Below, piece by piece: positions 14,466 to 22,599 of a DNA stretch of 39,734 bases; the first letter of the stretch is position 1, and every line of letters starts with the position of its first letter. The stretch covers positions 1 through 39,734 of the forward strand of contig JBFIPU010000012.1 in the NCBI GenBank assembly GCA_041609995.1, written 5' to 3'. Origin of the DNA: JABDOU01 sp041609995 (GTDB lineage: Bacteria; Actinomycetota; Acidimicrobiia; Spongiisociales; SHLN01). The notes beneath the pieces are model-generated. The model saw only the letters and a program-made list of their open reading frames with translations, searched no databases and was not told the DNA's origin. The position numbers and the translations under genes were made by a program.

Positions 14466-15445
14466 CGAAACAGCAGTTTCTGGAACGGGGTCGGCCCAAT
14501 TGGCGGGAGCTGCGCGAACTGACTGCGGCTGCCGGCCCCCGATTACGAGGCCTGGCGGCGGCCGACGTGCGGAGGTTGGGAAAGCTCTATCGGTCCACCG
14601 TCGCCGATCTGGCGTACGCCGGCGAGCGCTATCCCGATGACCGGCTGGTGGCCGAACTCACCGACCTGACCATCCGCGCCCGGGCGGCGATCTATGCCAG
14701 AAAGTCGAAAGAGATGACCTTCACAGGCTTCATCTCCCGTGATTTCTGGGTATTCATCACCGAACGTCAGGCGATCTTCTGGTCCGCCCTCGGAGCCTTC
14801 CTGGTTCCTGCCGCCCTCGGGGTGGCGGCCGCCTGGCAGTTCCCGGGCGAGGTCACCAGCCGCATGCCGGCCGGCTTCCTGTGGGTCACCGAACCTCAGC
14901 CCCGGGGGACGGACATGGGGATGACCTCGCTGCAGGTGGCCGAGTTCTCGTTCGAGGTCATGATCAACAACATCCAGGTGGCGCTGTTCGCCTTTGCTCT
15001 CGGAATCGCGTTCGGCATCGGAACCGTGTGGATGCTGGCGTACAACGGGTTCGTTTTCGGCGCCCTCGGCTACCTGGCCGCCGCCGCCGGCAACGGGACG
15101 CTGTTCGTCGAGGCGGTTGCCGCCCACGGCGTGCTGGAACTGAGTTGCATCGTGGTCGCCGGCATCGCCGGATTGCGGATGGCGAACGCCGTGATCAACC
15201 CCGGTACCCGGTTGCGCCGCCAGCTGATCATCCCGGAGGCGAGAGCGGCCGCCCTCATCGCCTGGGGCACCGCCCTCTTTCTCGTCCTCGCCGGCCTCAT
15301 CGAAGGATTCGTGTCCCGGACCGGTACGAGCTGGCTGCCCAGCCTCCTGATCGGCCTGATGATCGGCGTTCCGTTCTGGTACATGGCGTACCGCCATTGG
15401 GACGGGCCAGATCAAAACCGGGCCGCCGACTTGGCACCCAGATAG
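14462..15445 (+). CDS. SpoIIM/DUF95-family integral membrane protein
   Basis: A 327-aa membrane protein related to stage II sporulation protein M. The soluble N-terminus has the family pattern W-x-x-L...LGKLYRSTVADLAYA (about 42-56) and LTDLTIRARAAIY (about 66-78). Membrane segments follow near 98-121, then VMINNIQVALFAFALGIAFGIGTVWMLAYNGFVFGALGYLAA (core of the family), AAHGVLELSCIVVAGIAGLRMANAVINPGTR, and two C-terminal helices. In non-sporulating actinobacteria such proteins accompany MoxR and DUF58 genes; there is no evidence for sporulation here. The gene starts within an ATGA overlap with a possible 31-aa ORF. Its end overlaps the convergent DUF58 gene by 34 nt. Confidence 0.85.
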   Translation: MTKQQFLERGRPNWRELRELTAAAGPRLRGLAAADVRRLGKLYRSTVADLAYAGERYPDDRLVAELTDLTIRARAAIYARKSKEMTFTGFISRDFWVFITERQAIFWSALGAFLVPAALGVAAAWQFPGEVTSRMPAGFLWVTEPQPRGTDMGMTSLQVAEFSFEVMINNIQVALFAFALGIAFGIGTVWMLAYNGFVFGALGYLAAAAGNGTLFVEAVAAHGVLELSCIVVAGIAGLRMANAVINPGTRLRRQLIIPEARAAALIAWGTALFLVLAGLIEGFVSRTGTSWLPSLLIGLMIGVPFWYMAYRHWDGPDQNRAADLAPR

Positions 15446-16650
15446 GCGGAGACGACGGCATCGGGAAAGATCTCCGGGCGCGCCTCGACGAACTGCGCCC
15501 CCCGGCGGGCCACTTCGGCTCCCACCGACCTCTTGGCGCGCAAGAGGTCGTAGGCGACGATTCCGCGAGCGACGTCGGTGGTCGACTGTGGGACCACCGC
15601 CAGGGCTGCTTCGAGGTCGGTGTCGGCGACAGACGCCACAACCACCTGGTGCCGGCGGGTGAGTACCCCCAGGGCGTCCAGCAGCGGCTGAGCAGCTGCT
15701 TCCTCGACGACGTCGGTGAGCACAACGACAAATGCCCGCTTCCAACCGGCCACGATTTGGAAAGCCTTGCGGTAATCGCTCTGTGCCCCCGATGGCTCCA
15801 GGTCGAACGAAGCTCTCACCACCGAATCTGAGCCCCGCCGCGAGGGAATGACATCGCGCAGGATCTCACGGTCGAATGCCAGCATGCCACACCGGTCTCC
15901 CATCACATCCGTCACGGCCGCCACCGCGGCCACGACATCCAACGCGAGGTCGAGCCGGGTGGCCTGGCCGAGCGGGCTGGCCATCAGACGGCCGCAATCG
16001 ATGACACACACGACGTCGCGATCCTGTTCGACCCGCCATTGGTTCACCATCGGCTCACCGACCCGTGCTGTCGCCAGCCAGTTCACCTGCCGGATGTCGT
16101 GGTCGGGTGTGTACTCGCGAATCGATTCGAATTCGGTTCCGAGGCCGATGGCGCCCCGGCTCCGCTTCCCCTCGGTCCGAAAGGCCCCGACCCGAACGGC
16201 AGACGCCAGGTTGCGGGCGCGCGGCAAGTCAGGGTATACGAGCACCTCGTGGCCGTCGCCGTGATCGAAAACGCGTCTCGCCAACCGCATCGGGCCCTCC
16301 ACCTTGATGGCGGGTGGCGGCAGCCGGTGCCGGCCGCGGCGGGCGGCCACGATGGTGGCCTCGAGGCCCCCCATGGCCGATTCCGGGTCGATGGCGAGAT
16401 CGGGCGTGCCGGGCTGGCGGGCCCACCAGCGAGCCGTCGTGACCCCGGATAGGGCGAGGGGGGCGCCGATGGCGCGATTGAGAATCGAGGGCGGCTCGTA
16501 CGCGACCTCGGGCGGCCGGCGGATCAAATACCCGTCGAGGAGGAACAAGCCGAACGTGAGGAGCGACAGCGCTCCGCCGGCCAGGGGCGACCAGAACGCC
16601 AATGCGGCCCCGCCCGCCAGGATGAAGCCGACAAACGGGGTCGGGCTCAC
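15412..16650 (-). CDS. DUF58 (VWA-like) protein, MoxR partner
   Basis: A 412-aa protein with two N-terminal membrane helices (about 5-22 and 25-42) and the DUF58 core. The hallmark is GLGTEFESIREYTPDHDIRQVNWLATARVGEPMVNQWRVEQDRDVVCVIDCGRLM (about 168-223). The VWA-like metal site DxSxS is degenerate here (DCGRL), as in many DUF58 proteins. DUF58 proteins are thought to be matured or remodelled by MoxR AAA ATPases. It starts at GTG 16650, overlapping the moxR stop by 4 nt, and is the last gene of the leftward operon. Confidence 0.87.
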   Translation of the reverse strand: MSPTPFVGFILAGGAALAFWSPLAGGALSLLTFGLFLLDGYLIRRPPEVAYEPPSILNRAIGAPLALSGVTTARWWARQPGTPDLAIDPESAMGGLEATIVAARRGRHRLPPPAIKVEGPMRLARRVFDHGDGHEVLVYPDLPRARNLASAVRVGAFRTEGKRSRGAIGLGTEFESIREYTPDHDIRQVNWLATARVGEPMVNQWRVEQDRDVVCVIDCGRLMASPLGQATRLDLALDVVAAVAAVTDVMGDRCGMLAFDREILRDVIPSRRGSDSVVRASFDLEPSGAQSDYRKAFQIVAGWKRAFVVVLTDVVEEAAAQPLLDALGVLTRRHQVVVASVADTDLEAALAVVPQSTTDVARGIVAYDLLRAKRSVGAEVARRGAQFVEARPEIFPDAVVSAYLGAKSAARF

Positions 16651-17576
16651 CGCGGCACAGCCACCGATCTCAGGACTGCCTCGATTGCGTCGTCGACCCG
16701 GTATCGCTCGATCTCGGCCTCGGGTCGGAGCAAGATCCGGTGCGACAACACGGCTCGCACGAGACGGGCGGCGTCGTCAGGGGTTACGTAATCCCGTCCG
16801 TTCAACCAGGCGCTCGCCTTGGCCGATCCCACGAGATGGACGGCGGCTCTGGGGCTGGCGCCGACTTCGACCGCCGGCAGCCCGCGTGAGGTGCGAACGA
16901 GTCGGGCCACGTACTCGGCCACCTCATCCGAGACCACCACCTGATCGACCGCCTCTCGCGCCGCCAGCAGTTCGTCAGACGAGGTGATGACCGGCAGGTC
17001 GCTGAGCTCCCGGGGCACCTGGCCCTTGCGATTCATCTTGAGCAGGGCGACCTCGTCGGCCTCGGACGGGTAGCCGACGTTGACTTTCAGCATGAACCGA
17101 TCCAGCTGGGCCTCCGGCAGCGGGTATGTGCCCTCGTATTCGATCGGGTTCTGCGTGGCGATCACGATGAACGGCTGTGGCAGGATACGGGAGTTGCCGT
17201 CGACGCTGACCTGTCCTTCGCCCATGGCCTCGAGCAAAGCGGCCTGCGTCTTGGGGGGCGTCCGGTTGATCTCGTCGGCGAGCAGCACGTTGGTGAATAC
17301 CGGTCCCGGACGAAACGCCAGGGACTCTCCCCGGATGGTCATCGTTCCCGACACATCGGCCGGCAACATGTCAGGGGTGAACTGCACGCGGCGAAACTCG
17401 ATCCCCAGGACCTGGGCGATGGCGCGGGCCAGCATGGTCTTGGCCGTGCCCGGTACTCCCTCCAGCAGCACATGACCCCCGGCGAGCAGCGCAATCAACA
17501 CCGACTCGACGTGTTCCGCCTGGCCTTTGACGACACGCTCCACCTCGGATTGGACGCGTGCCTTCAGGTCGTTCAT
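16647..17576 (-). CDS. MoxR-family AAA+ ATPase
   Basis: A 309-aa AAA+ ATPase of the MoxR branch, a chaperone thought to help assemble protein complexes or insert cofactors. Walker A is GVPGTAKT (40-47), Walker B VLLADEINR (97-105), sensor 1 ATQNP (140-144), and arginine-finger region LPEAQLDRF (153-161). A C-terminal lid follows (SPRAAVHLVGSAKASAWLNGRDYVTPDD). It overlaps DUF4350 and DUF58 genes by 4 nt on each side, so stoichiometric co-expression is likely. The exact target is unknown; the DUF58 protein is the natural partner. Confidence 0.93.
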   Translation of the reverse strand: MNDLKARVQSEVERVVKGQAEHVESVLIALLAGGHVLLEGVPGTAKTMLARAIAQVLGIEFRRVQFTPDMLPADVSGTMTIRGESLAFRPGPVFTNVLLADEINRTPPKTQAALLEAMGEGQVSVDGNSRILPQPFIVIATQNPIEYEGTYPLPEAQLDRFMLKVNVGYPSEADEVALLKMNRKGQVPRELSDLPVITSSDELLAAREAVDQVVVSDEVAEYVARLVRTSRGLPAVEVGASPRAAVHLVGSAKASAWLNGRDYVTPDDAARLVRAVLSHRILLRPEAEIERYRVDDAIEAVLRSVAVPR

Positions 17577-18673
17577 CTGGTCTCCTCCCGGCCGGATGTC
17601 GCGTGGAGACGCTGTTCGATCCCGTGTACCGACCGGGCCATCTCGATCAGGCTCCGATCGGTGGCGGGCGGCCGGGCCAGGACATGCAAATCGTGCGCGG
17701 TCAGCCCGTACACCTCGGCCCGGTCCTCCAGCGCGGTCAGAGAATCGACTCGCGCCGCCCTCAACGCCCGCTCCAGCAGCGTGTCGTAGGTGCTGTGATC
17801 CGGATCGGTCCCGGCCAGGACGGACGCCATCGCGTCGACGTAGTCACTGCGTGCCGGGGCCAGGTCTCGACCGGCCGGAACGGGAGCACCGAAACGGTGT
17901 CCGAGGCTCCACAGCAGCGCACCCAGAGCCGCCGCACCCAGCACCCACGGCCACGGCCGTTGCTCGGGGAGGGGGACCACGTCGGTGACGATCTCATAGC
18001 CCTGTACGAACTCGTTGAACACGACCGGCCGGTCTCCGGTCACCTGGACGGCAAACCGGAGATTGTCTTCTGCGAGGATGTTCCCGTTGCGGACGAGGTC
18101 GCTGCTCAGACCTACCACCCGGCCCCGGCCGACGTCGGCGGCCACGGCGCCGAACAGTCCCCCGGGGTCGGCGAGCAGCGGGATGGCCGGCCCCAGCCGG
18201 CCCGTGGCCCCGTGTCCGCCGTCACCGGAAGTCGTCAGACGGACCTGCTGGGTTTCCCCGGTGAAGAGCGGCGGGCGCTGAAACCGGTCGAGCGAGGCGG
18301 GTAGCAGCCGCACGCCGTCCACCACCTCTTCGAACACCGAGAAGGAGGTGATGAGCCAGCCCCCTTCATCCACGAACTGCTGAAGGTGGGGCCACTCGTC
18401 GGGGTGTATCTCTTCGCTTAGAACCACCATGACCAGCGCCTGGGTCGGCACGAGCGTGGCCGGCCCGATGGGTTCTCGCAGCCGGGCGAGGGGACGATCG
18501 AGTTGATCGAGCACGTCGTACCAGTAGCTGAACCCCACCGAGGTGCGAACGAGGGACGAGTTCTCGGCTCCCGACCGTTGTCCGGCCCGGGTGAGCCCCC
18601 ATGCCGCCGACGCCAGCACGATCAGCACCAGAGCAATCTGAATCGCCGATACCCGTGTGGTTGCCCTAGACAC
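17573..18673 (-). CDS. DUF4350-domain membrane-anchored protein
   Basis: A 366-aa protein. The N-terminal membrane helix (about 10-28, IQIALVLIVLASAAWGL) is followed by an extracytoplasmic DUF4350 region with SSLVRTSVGFSYWYDVLDQLDRPLARLREP and VVLSEEIHPDEWPHLQQFVDEGGWLITSF (a glutamine amidotransferase-like fold in this family, probably not catalytic). A second helix lies near 245-262 (WPWVLGAAALGALLWSLG), and a cytoplasmic tail resembles that of other proteins of these clusters. It starts at GTG 18673, overlapping the DUF4129 gene by 8 nt, and ends overlapping moxR. The function is unknown. Confidence 0.8.
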   Translation of the reverse strand: MSRATTRVSAIQIALVLIVLASAAWGLTRAGQRSGAENSSLVRTSVGFSYWYDVLDQLDRPLARLREPIGPATLVPTQALVMVVLSEEIHPDEWPHLQQFVDEGGWLITSFSVFEEVVDGVRLLPASLDRFQRPPLFTGETQQVRLTTSGDGGHGATGRLGPAIPLLADPGGLFGAVAADVGRGRVVGLSSDLVRNGNILAEDNLRFAVQVTGDRPVVFNEFVQGYEIVTDVVPLPEQRPWPWVLGAAALGALLWSLGHRFGAPVPAGRDLAPARSDYVDAMASVLAGTDPDHSTYDTLLERALRAARVDSLTALEDRAEVYGLTAHDLHVLARPPATDRSLIEMARSVHGIEQRLHATSGREETR

Positions 18674-19526
18674 GGGATTGCTCCCGACCGGTCAGGTCGG
18701 CCATCAGCCGGCTCCATTCTTCCTTGCTGGCATCGAGATCCTGGCGACCGGTCGGGTGGAGCCCGTAGATCGAGCGGTCGAACTGGTCGGTGAGCCGATC
18801 AAAGGAGCGATGGAGAACCTGGGTCCGGTACACGCCGTTCGGGAGTGAAGGCAGAAAAGAGAGCACTCCCAAGCGGTCGAGGTCGTGCAGTCCGGCCTCA
18901 TATCGCAAACGCAAGGCGTCGGCGTAACGGCCCTCCGCCTCGGCCGCGTCCGCCGCTGAACGCGCCAGCCGGCCGGCGGTTGGACTCTTTGGCTGTTGCG
19001 GTTGCACCTGCGCCGATTGTTTCTCACTCGACCCCTGCCGGCGCGCATAGGCCCGCCAGGCGAGCGTGAGCAGGGCCACCACGACGATGGCGAGGACCGT
19101 GAAGGAGATCAGGCGGGCGGCGGACAGTCCGTCGAACGCGCTCCCATCCTGGGGCGGGATGGTCGTCGTCGTGGTCGTGGTGCCGTCAACCGGGTTGGTG
19201 GCCTGCCCCGGCGGGCGGCCGTTGGCGCCCCCGCCACCCCCGGCGCTGCCCTCGAAGCCCCCGATGGCACGCTCGGTGATGGACGGCTCGTAGGGCTCGC
19301 CGTCGACGAACCGCAGCCCGGTCAGGTCGGCCGGGGGTCGGTTGAGGCTCGTGAGCACGGCCGTGGCCCGTTCCTGCGTTTCCACCTCGAGAGACGTCAG
19401 GTCGACCCGCTGGCCCTCGACCGAATCGATGACAGGGGCCTCGGACGACCCGTCCGTGGCGAGCCGGCGGATCTCGCTCCGGTACTCCTGGCGGCTGAGG
19501 TCGACCTGGAACGCCACGGATATCAA
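18666..19526 (-). CDS. DUF4129-domain membrane protein
   Basis: A 286-aa protein with one clear membrane helix (SFTVLAIVVVALLTLAWRAY, about 155-175). A low-complexity linker rich in Gly, then a run of Thr (TTTTTTIPP), precedes the helix. The C-terminal DUF4129 part reads AEGRYADALRLRYEAGLHDLDRLGVLSF...RSFDRLTDQFDRSIYG. The most likely start is TTG 19526, which overlaps the preceding stop (TTGA); GTG 19517 is an alternative. The N-terminal 95 residues lack a signal peptide, so the topology of that part is unclear. The role in the MoxR cluster is unknown, often linked to transglutaminase-like proteins. Confidence 0.72.
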   Translation of the reverse strand: MISVAFQVDLSRQEYRSEIRRLATDGSSEAPVIDSVEGQRVDLTSLEVETQERATAVLTSLNRPPADLTGLRFVDGEPYEPSITERAIGGFEGSAGGGGGANGRPPGQATNPVDGTTTTTTTIPPQDGSAFDGLSAARLISFTVLAIVVVALLTLAWRAYARRQGSSEKQSAQVQPQQPKSPTAGRLARSAADAAEAEGRYADALRLRYEAGLHDLDRLGVLSFLPSLPNGVYRTQVLHRSFDRLTDQFDRSIYGLHPTGRQDLDASKEEWSRLMADLTGREQSRV

Positions 19527-20254
19527 GACGACCGAAGCTCCTCGAGACGTTGTTGGAGATCGAACGCCTCGTTGCGAACCCGCGCATCGACATACATGAC
19601 GGCCAGGCCGACGGGGATGATCGGTAACGCCGCCACCGCGGTTCCGAATCCCAGCGGCCACAGCACCACGTCGGGGTTCACCTCGATCCCGAGCCTCTCC
19701 AACCCGAACGACGTGACCCAGACCGCGATCGCCAGCACACCGAGAATGAGGAGAAACCAGGAAAAGAACCCGAACACCGACATCCGCCGACCTTTGCTCA
19801 GTCTCCACGTCCGGTTCATCGTGTCGGCCAGCCCCAGCTCCTCCTCGGCCATGATGGGCACCGAAATCCCGACAACAGCCAGAACGACCAGACCCCCGAC
19901 GACGCCGAACACGAAGCCGAGCATCATCGTTCCGAATACGGCGAGACCGAGAAGCAGCAGGACCGGTCGCACCGAACGTCGCAACCCCGCTTGCAGGGTG
20001 ATCGACCGCCCGAAATACGTGCCCACTCCGATCACCGCCATGGCCAGCATCGCCACCGGCACGACGAGGAACGCGAGAACTGCTGTCAGGCGAGCCCACC
20101 CGGCCAACGAGGAGAATGCGTAGATGGCGAGCCCGGCCATGCCCACCGCCGCCACCGACAGCGGGGCAAGCGCACCAATCGCTCCCTTCGTGACATTGAC
20201 GGCGACATCGAGGGCCTCTCCGGTCGCCAGCGGTCGGAATACTCGTGTCCCCAT
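19523..20254 (-). CDS. Multi-spanning membrane protein at the head of the MoxR operon
   Basis: A 243-aa hydrophobic protein with about six membrane segments. It resembles membrane domains often named after glycerophosphodiesterase-associated or DUF4013-like proteins. A polar middle part, SVPIMAEEELGLADTMNRTWRLSKGRR, has the typical amphipathic loop, and the end YVDARVRNEAFDLQQRLEEL matches the usual C-terminus of the group. No enzymatic motif is seen. The ATG at 20254 lies 9 nt after TACCGT, a possible near-leaderless promoter without a good -35. It overlaps the DUF4129 gene by 4 nt and is probably the first gene of the five-gene leftward operon. Confidence 0.7.
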   Translation of the reverse strand: MGTRVFRPLATGEALDVAVNVTKGAIGALAPLSVAAVGMAGLAIYAFSSLAGWARLTAVLAFLVVPVAMLAMAVIGVGTYFGRSITLQAGLRRSVRPVLLLLGLAVFGTMMLGFVFGVVGGLVVLAVVGISVPIMAEEELGLADTMNRTWRLSKGRRMSVFGFFSWFLLILGVLAIAVWVTSFGLERLGIEVNPDVVLWPLGFGTAVAALPIIPVGLAVMYVDARVRNEAFDLQQRLEELRSS

Positions 20255-20307
20255 CGAACCGTAACGGTAGGGATGTGGCGGGCCCGAGAGCGGCTTTGGA
20301 GGACGGC

Positions 20308-21636
20308 CTAACCGAGCTCGGAGCGAACCACCTCGGCCAGCCGATCGGCGATCGCCGCCGCCTGATGCGCCTCGGGGGCCTCGACCATCACGCGCACCAG
20401 CGGTTCGGTCCCTGACGGGCGTACGAGAATCCGGCCCAAATCGCCCAATTCGCGCTCGGCGTCATCGACTCCGGCCCAGAGCGACTCCGCCAGATCGAGC
20501 TTGTCCTTGTTCTCTACGCGCACGTTCCTCAGTACCTGGGGATACTCGGTCATGATCGAGCGCAGCTCGGTGAGCGGCTTGCCGCTGGCTGCCATGACGT
20601 CCAGCAGCTGGATGGCGGTGAGGAGACCGTCGCCTGTCTGAGAGATGTTCGAGAAGATCACGTGGCCCGACTGCTCACCCCCCAGCACAGCATCATGCTC
20701 CTGCATCGCCTCGGACACGTACCGGTCGCCCACCGCGGTGGCGATGACGTCGATACCCTCCCGTCGCATGGCATGCATGAACCCGAGGTTCGCCATGACG
20801 GTGCTCACGACCAGGTCGTGCTTGAGGCGCCCCTCGGCCTTCAGATACGATGCGATCACCGCCATGATCACATCTCCATTGGCGATGACGCCGTCCTCGT
20901 CTATCGCAATGAGACGGTCCGCGTCACCGTCGAAACAGAGCCCGAGGCGGCCGCCGGCGATCTCCGCCAGCGCTTGTGGATACGTGGCGCCGCATTCTCG
21001 ATTGATGTTGTTGCCGTCGGGGGCGTCACCGGTCACGAACACGTCGGCACCCAGTTTCGTGAGCAGCTCCGGGGCAGCCTGAAAACTCGCACCGTTGGCG
21101 CAGTCGATGGCGACTTCCAGCCCACGGTGAGAGAAGCGAGCCTGGCTCGCCAGCCAGGCCACATATCGGGATCGCGCCTCGCCGTCCACAATGCGGATTC
21201 CCAGACCACCCGGCGGCCTGGACCAGGGAGGACCCTGCCGCAGCCGGGTCTCGATCTCCTCCTCCAGACGATCACTCAGCTTGGCGCCATCACCACCGAA
21301 GAACTTGATGCCGTTGTCCTCTGCCGGGTTGTGGGAGGCGCTCACGACGATACCGAACGTCGCCCGCGATTCCCGGGCGAGGTAGGCGACGGCGGCCGTG
21401 GGAACGATGCCCAGGTCGTGGACATCGAGCCCGGCGGCGGTGAACCCGGCCGTGAGGGCCGCGACCAGCATGTCGCCTGAGCGCCGGGTGTCGCGCCCGA
21501 TCAGCACGGTGCCCTCCCTGCCCTCGCCGGCGGCGCGGGCGAGAGCGGTGGCCAGCTCCGCCGTCAGGTCTTCGGGTGAGCGTCCACGAATGCCGTCAGT
21601 GCCGAAGAGGCGGGATCCCGAATCGAGGAGAGACAC
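20308..21636 (-). CDS. glmM: Phosphoglucosamine mutase
   Basis: Converts glucosamine-6-phosphate to glucosamine-1-phosphate for UDP-GlcNAc and peptidoglycan synthesis. The 442-aa length is typical. It has the N-terminal FGTDGIRG (11-18), the phosphoserine loop SASHNP with S101 as the phosphorylated residue, the metal loop DGDADR (236-241), the sugar loop GGEQSGH and the phosphate-binding RPSGTEP near the C-terminus. The start is GTG 21636, placed directly after the rpsI stop (TAAGTG, no spacer). rplM-rpsI-glmM is a conserved actinobacterial order. Confidence 0.96.
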   Translation of the reverse strand: MSLLDSGSRLFGTDGIRGRSPEDLTAELATALARAAGEGREGTVLIGRDTRRSGDMLVAALTAGFTAAGLDVHDLGIVPTAAVAYLARESRATFGIVVSASHNPAEDNGIKFFGGDGAKLSDRLEEEIETRLRQGPPWSRPPGGLGIRIVDGEARSRYVAWLASQARFSHRGLEVAIDCANGASFQAAPELLTKLGADVFVTGDAPDGNNINRECGATYPQALAEIAGGRLGLCFDGDADRLIAIDEDGVIANGDVIMAVIASYLKAEGRLKHDLVVSTVMANLGFMHAMRREGIDVIATAVGDRYVSEAMQEHDAVLGGEQSGHVIFSNISQTGDGLLTAIQLLDVMAASGKPLTELRSIMTEYPQVLRNVRVENKDKLDLAESLWAGVDDAERELGDLGRILVRPSGTEPLVRVMVEAPEAHQAAAIADRLAEVVRSELG

Positions 21637-22029
21637 TTACCGCTTCGTGAATTGAGGCGCCCGCCGCGCTTTGCGCAGGCCGTACCTCTTGGGCTCCACC
21701 CGCCGGTCGTCGCGGGTCAGGTATCCGCCCTTCTTGAGAACTGGGCGCAGGTCGGGGTCCAGCTCGATCAAGCTCCGGGCGATGCCGAGCCGGATGGCGT
21801 CGACCTGTCCAGTGGTACCGCCGCCCTCCACCTTGACCTTGATGTCGTAGGAGCCTTCGGACTCCGTGACCTTCAGCGGCTCCATCAGCCGGCTGCGATG
21901 ACCGGTCATCGGGAAGTACTCGTCGAGACTGCGGCCATTGATGCTGATGTTGCCCGCTCCGTCGTAGAAGCGCACGCGTGCGACCGACGTCTTGCGCCTA
22001 CCGGTCGTCTGTGTGAGGGTTTCGGCCAT
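21637..22029 (-). CDS. rpsI: 30S ribosomal protein S9
   Basis: S9 has a long C-terminal tail that reaches the P site of the small subunit. The 130-aa product shows TTGRRKTSVARVRFYDGAGNISINGRSLDEYF and ends in the basic tail RRVEPKRYGLRKARRAPQFTKR, the hallmark of S9 (terminal K-R). It follows rplM by 3 nt and is followed without spacing by glmM. Confidence 0.97.
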   Translation of the reverse strand: MAETLTQTTGRRKTSVARVRFYDGAGNISINGRSLDEYFPMTGHRSRLMEPLKVTESEGSYDIKVKVEGGGTTGQVDAIRLGIARSLIELDPDLRPVLKKGGYLTRDDRRVEPKRYGLRKARRAPQFTKR

Positions 22030-22032
22030 TGG

Positions 22033-22482
22033 CTAATCCACCTTCTTGATATCGAGCTCGAGCTTCTCGGGCTTCTGGGAGGCATGGGGATGGTCGGGAC
22101 CCGCGTAAACGTGGAGCTTGCGATAGACGGCGCGCCCAAGCCGATTCTTGGGCAGCATCCCTTTGACGGCCCGCTCCACCACCGCCTCGGGCCGGCGCTC
22201 GATCAACGCCTCGAAGGATTCGGCCTTGATCCCGCCCGGATATCCGGAATGCCGGTAGTAGATCTTCTCCTCGGACTTCTTGGAGGTCACTTTCACGTTG
22301 GCGGCGTTGACGACGATCACGTTGTCGCCGACATCGAGGTGGGGGGTGAATGACGGCTTGTGTTTGCCCCGCAACACCTTCGCCACCTCGGAGGCGAGCC
22401 TCCCCAACGGCAGATCGGAGGCATCAACGACATACCAGGCTCGCTGGATGTCATCCTTCTTGGGAACATGGGTGCGTTGCAT
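22033..22482 (-). CDS. rplM: 50S ribosomal protein L13
   Basis: L13 is an early 23S rRNA-binding assembly protein, here 149 aa. It contains WYVVDASDLPLGRLASEVAKVLRGKHK and AVKGMLPKNRLGRAVYRKLHVYAGPDHPHASQKP, both diagnostic. The start is ATG 22482 after GAGG (AGAGGCAGAT). It heads a three-gene unit with a strong promoter and an 80-nt structured leader upstream. Confidence 0.97.
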   Translation of the reverse strand: MQRTHVPKKDDIQRAWYVVDASDLPLGRLASEVAKVLRGKHKPSFTPHLDVGDNVIVVNAANVKVTSKKSEEKIYYRHSGYPGGIKAESFEALIERRPEAVVERAVKGMLPKNRLGRAVYRKLHVYAGPDHPHASQKPEKLELDIKKVD

Positions 22483-22570
22483 ATCTGCCTCTGATCACGT
22501 TGATGGCGACCGCGAATCCGGAATCGGTGTACGGGATTCGCGCCGACTCGTTCCGATTGGAACCGGCGCC
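22483..22570 (-). promoter_or_regulatory. Structured 5' leader of the rplM-rpsI-glmM transcript
   Basis: The transcribed leader can form two hairpins: GTTCC/GGAAC with a 4-nt loop (near 22549-22562), and a 9-bp stem with arms CGCGAATCC and GGATTCGCG (near 22508-22540). L13 operons in other bacteria are known to be controlled through their leaders, so an autoregulatory site is possible, but I cannot match it to a known L13 leader motif. Confidence 0.4.
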
Positions 22571-22599
22571 ATTCTAGTCACGGCGTTCACGGGTGCCAA
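22571..22599 (-). promoter_or_regulatory. Promoter of rplM-rpsI-glmM
   Basis: The minus strand reads TTGGCA (complement of 22594-22599), 17 nt, TAGAAT (complement of 22571-22576). This is one of the best -35/-10 pairs in the window. The -35 lies inside the 3' end of truA. Confidence 0.7.

Noticed and set aside
14462..15445. Evidence for sporulation from the SpoIIM-like gene.
   Set aside because: SpoIIM/DUF95 proteins are widespread in non-sporulating bacteria next to MoxR and RDD genes. No other sporulation gene is present.
19527..20099. In-frame extension of the DUF4129 gene upstream to 20099.
   Set aside because: The extension is only the shadow of the upstream membrane-protein gene and is arginine/glycine-rich nonsense. 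The TTGA overlap marks the probable start.
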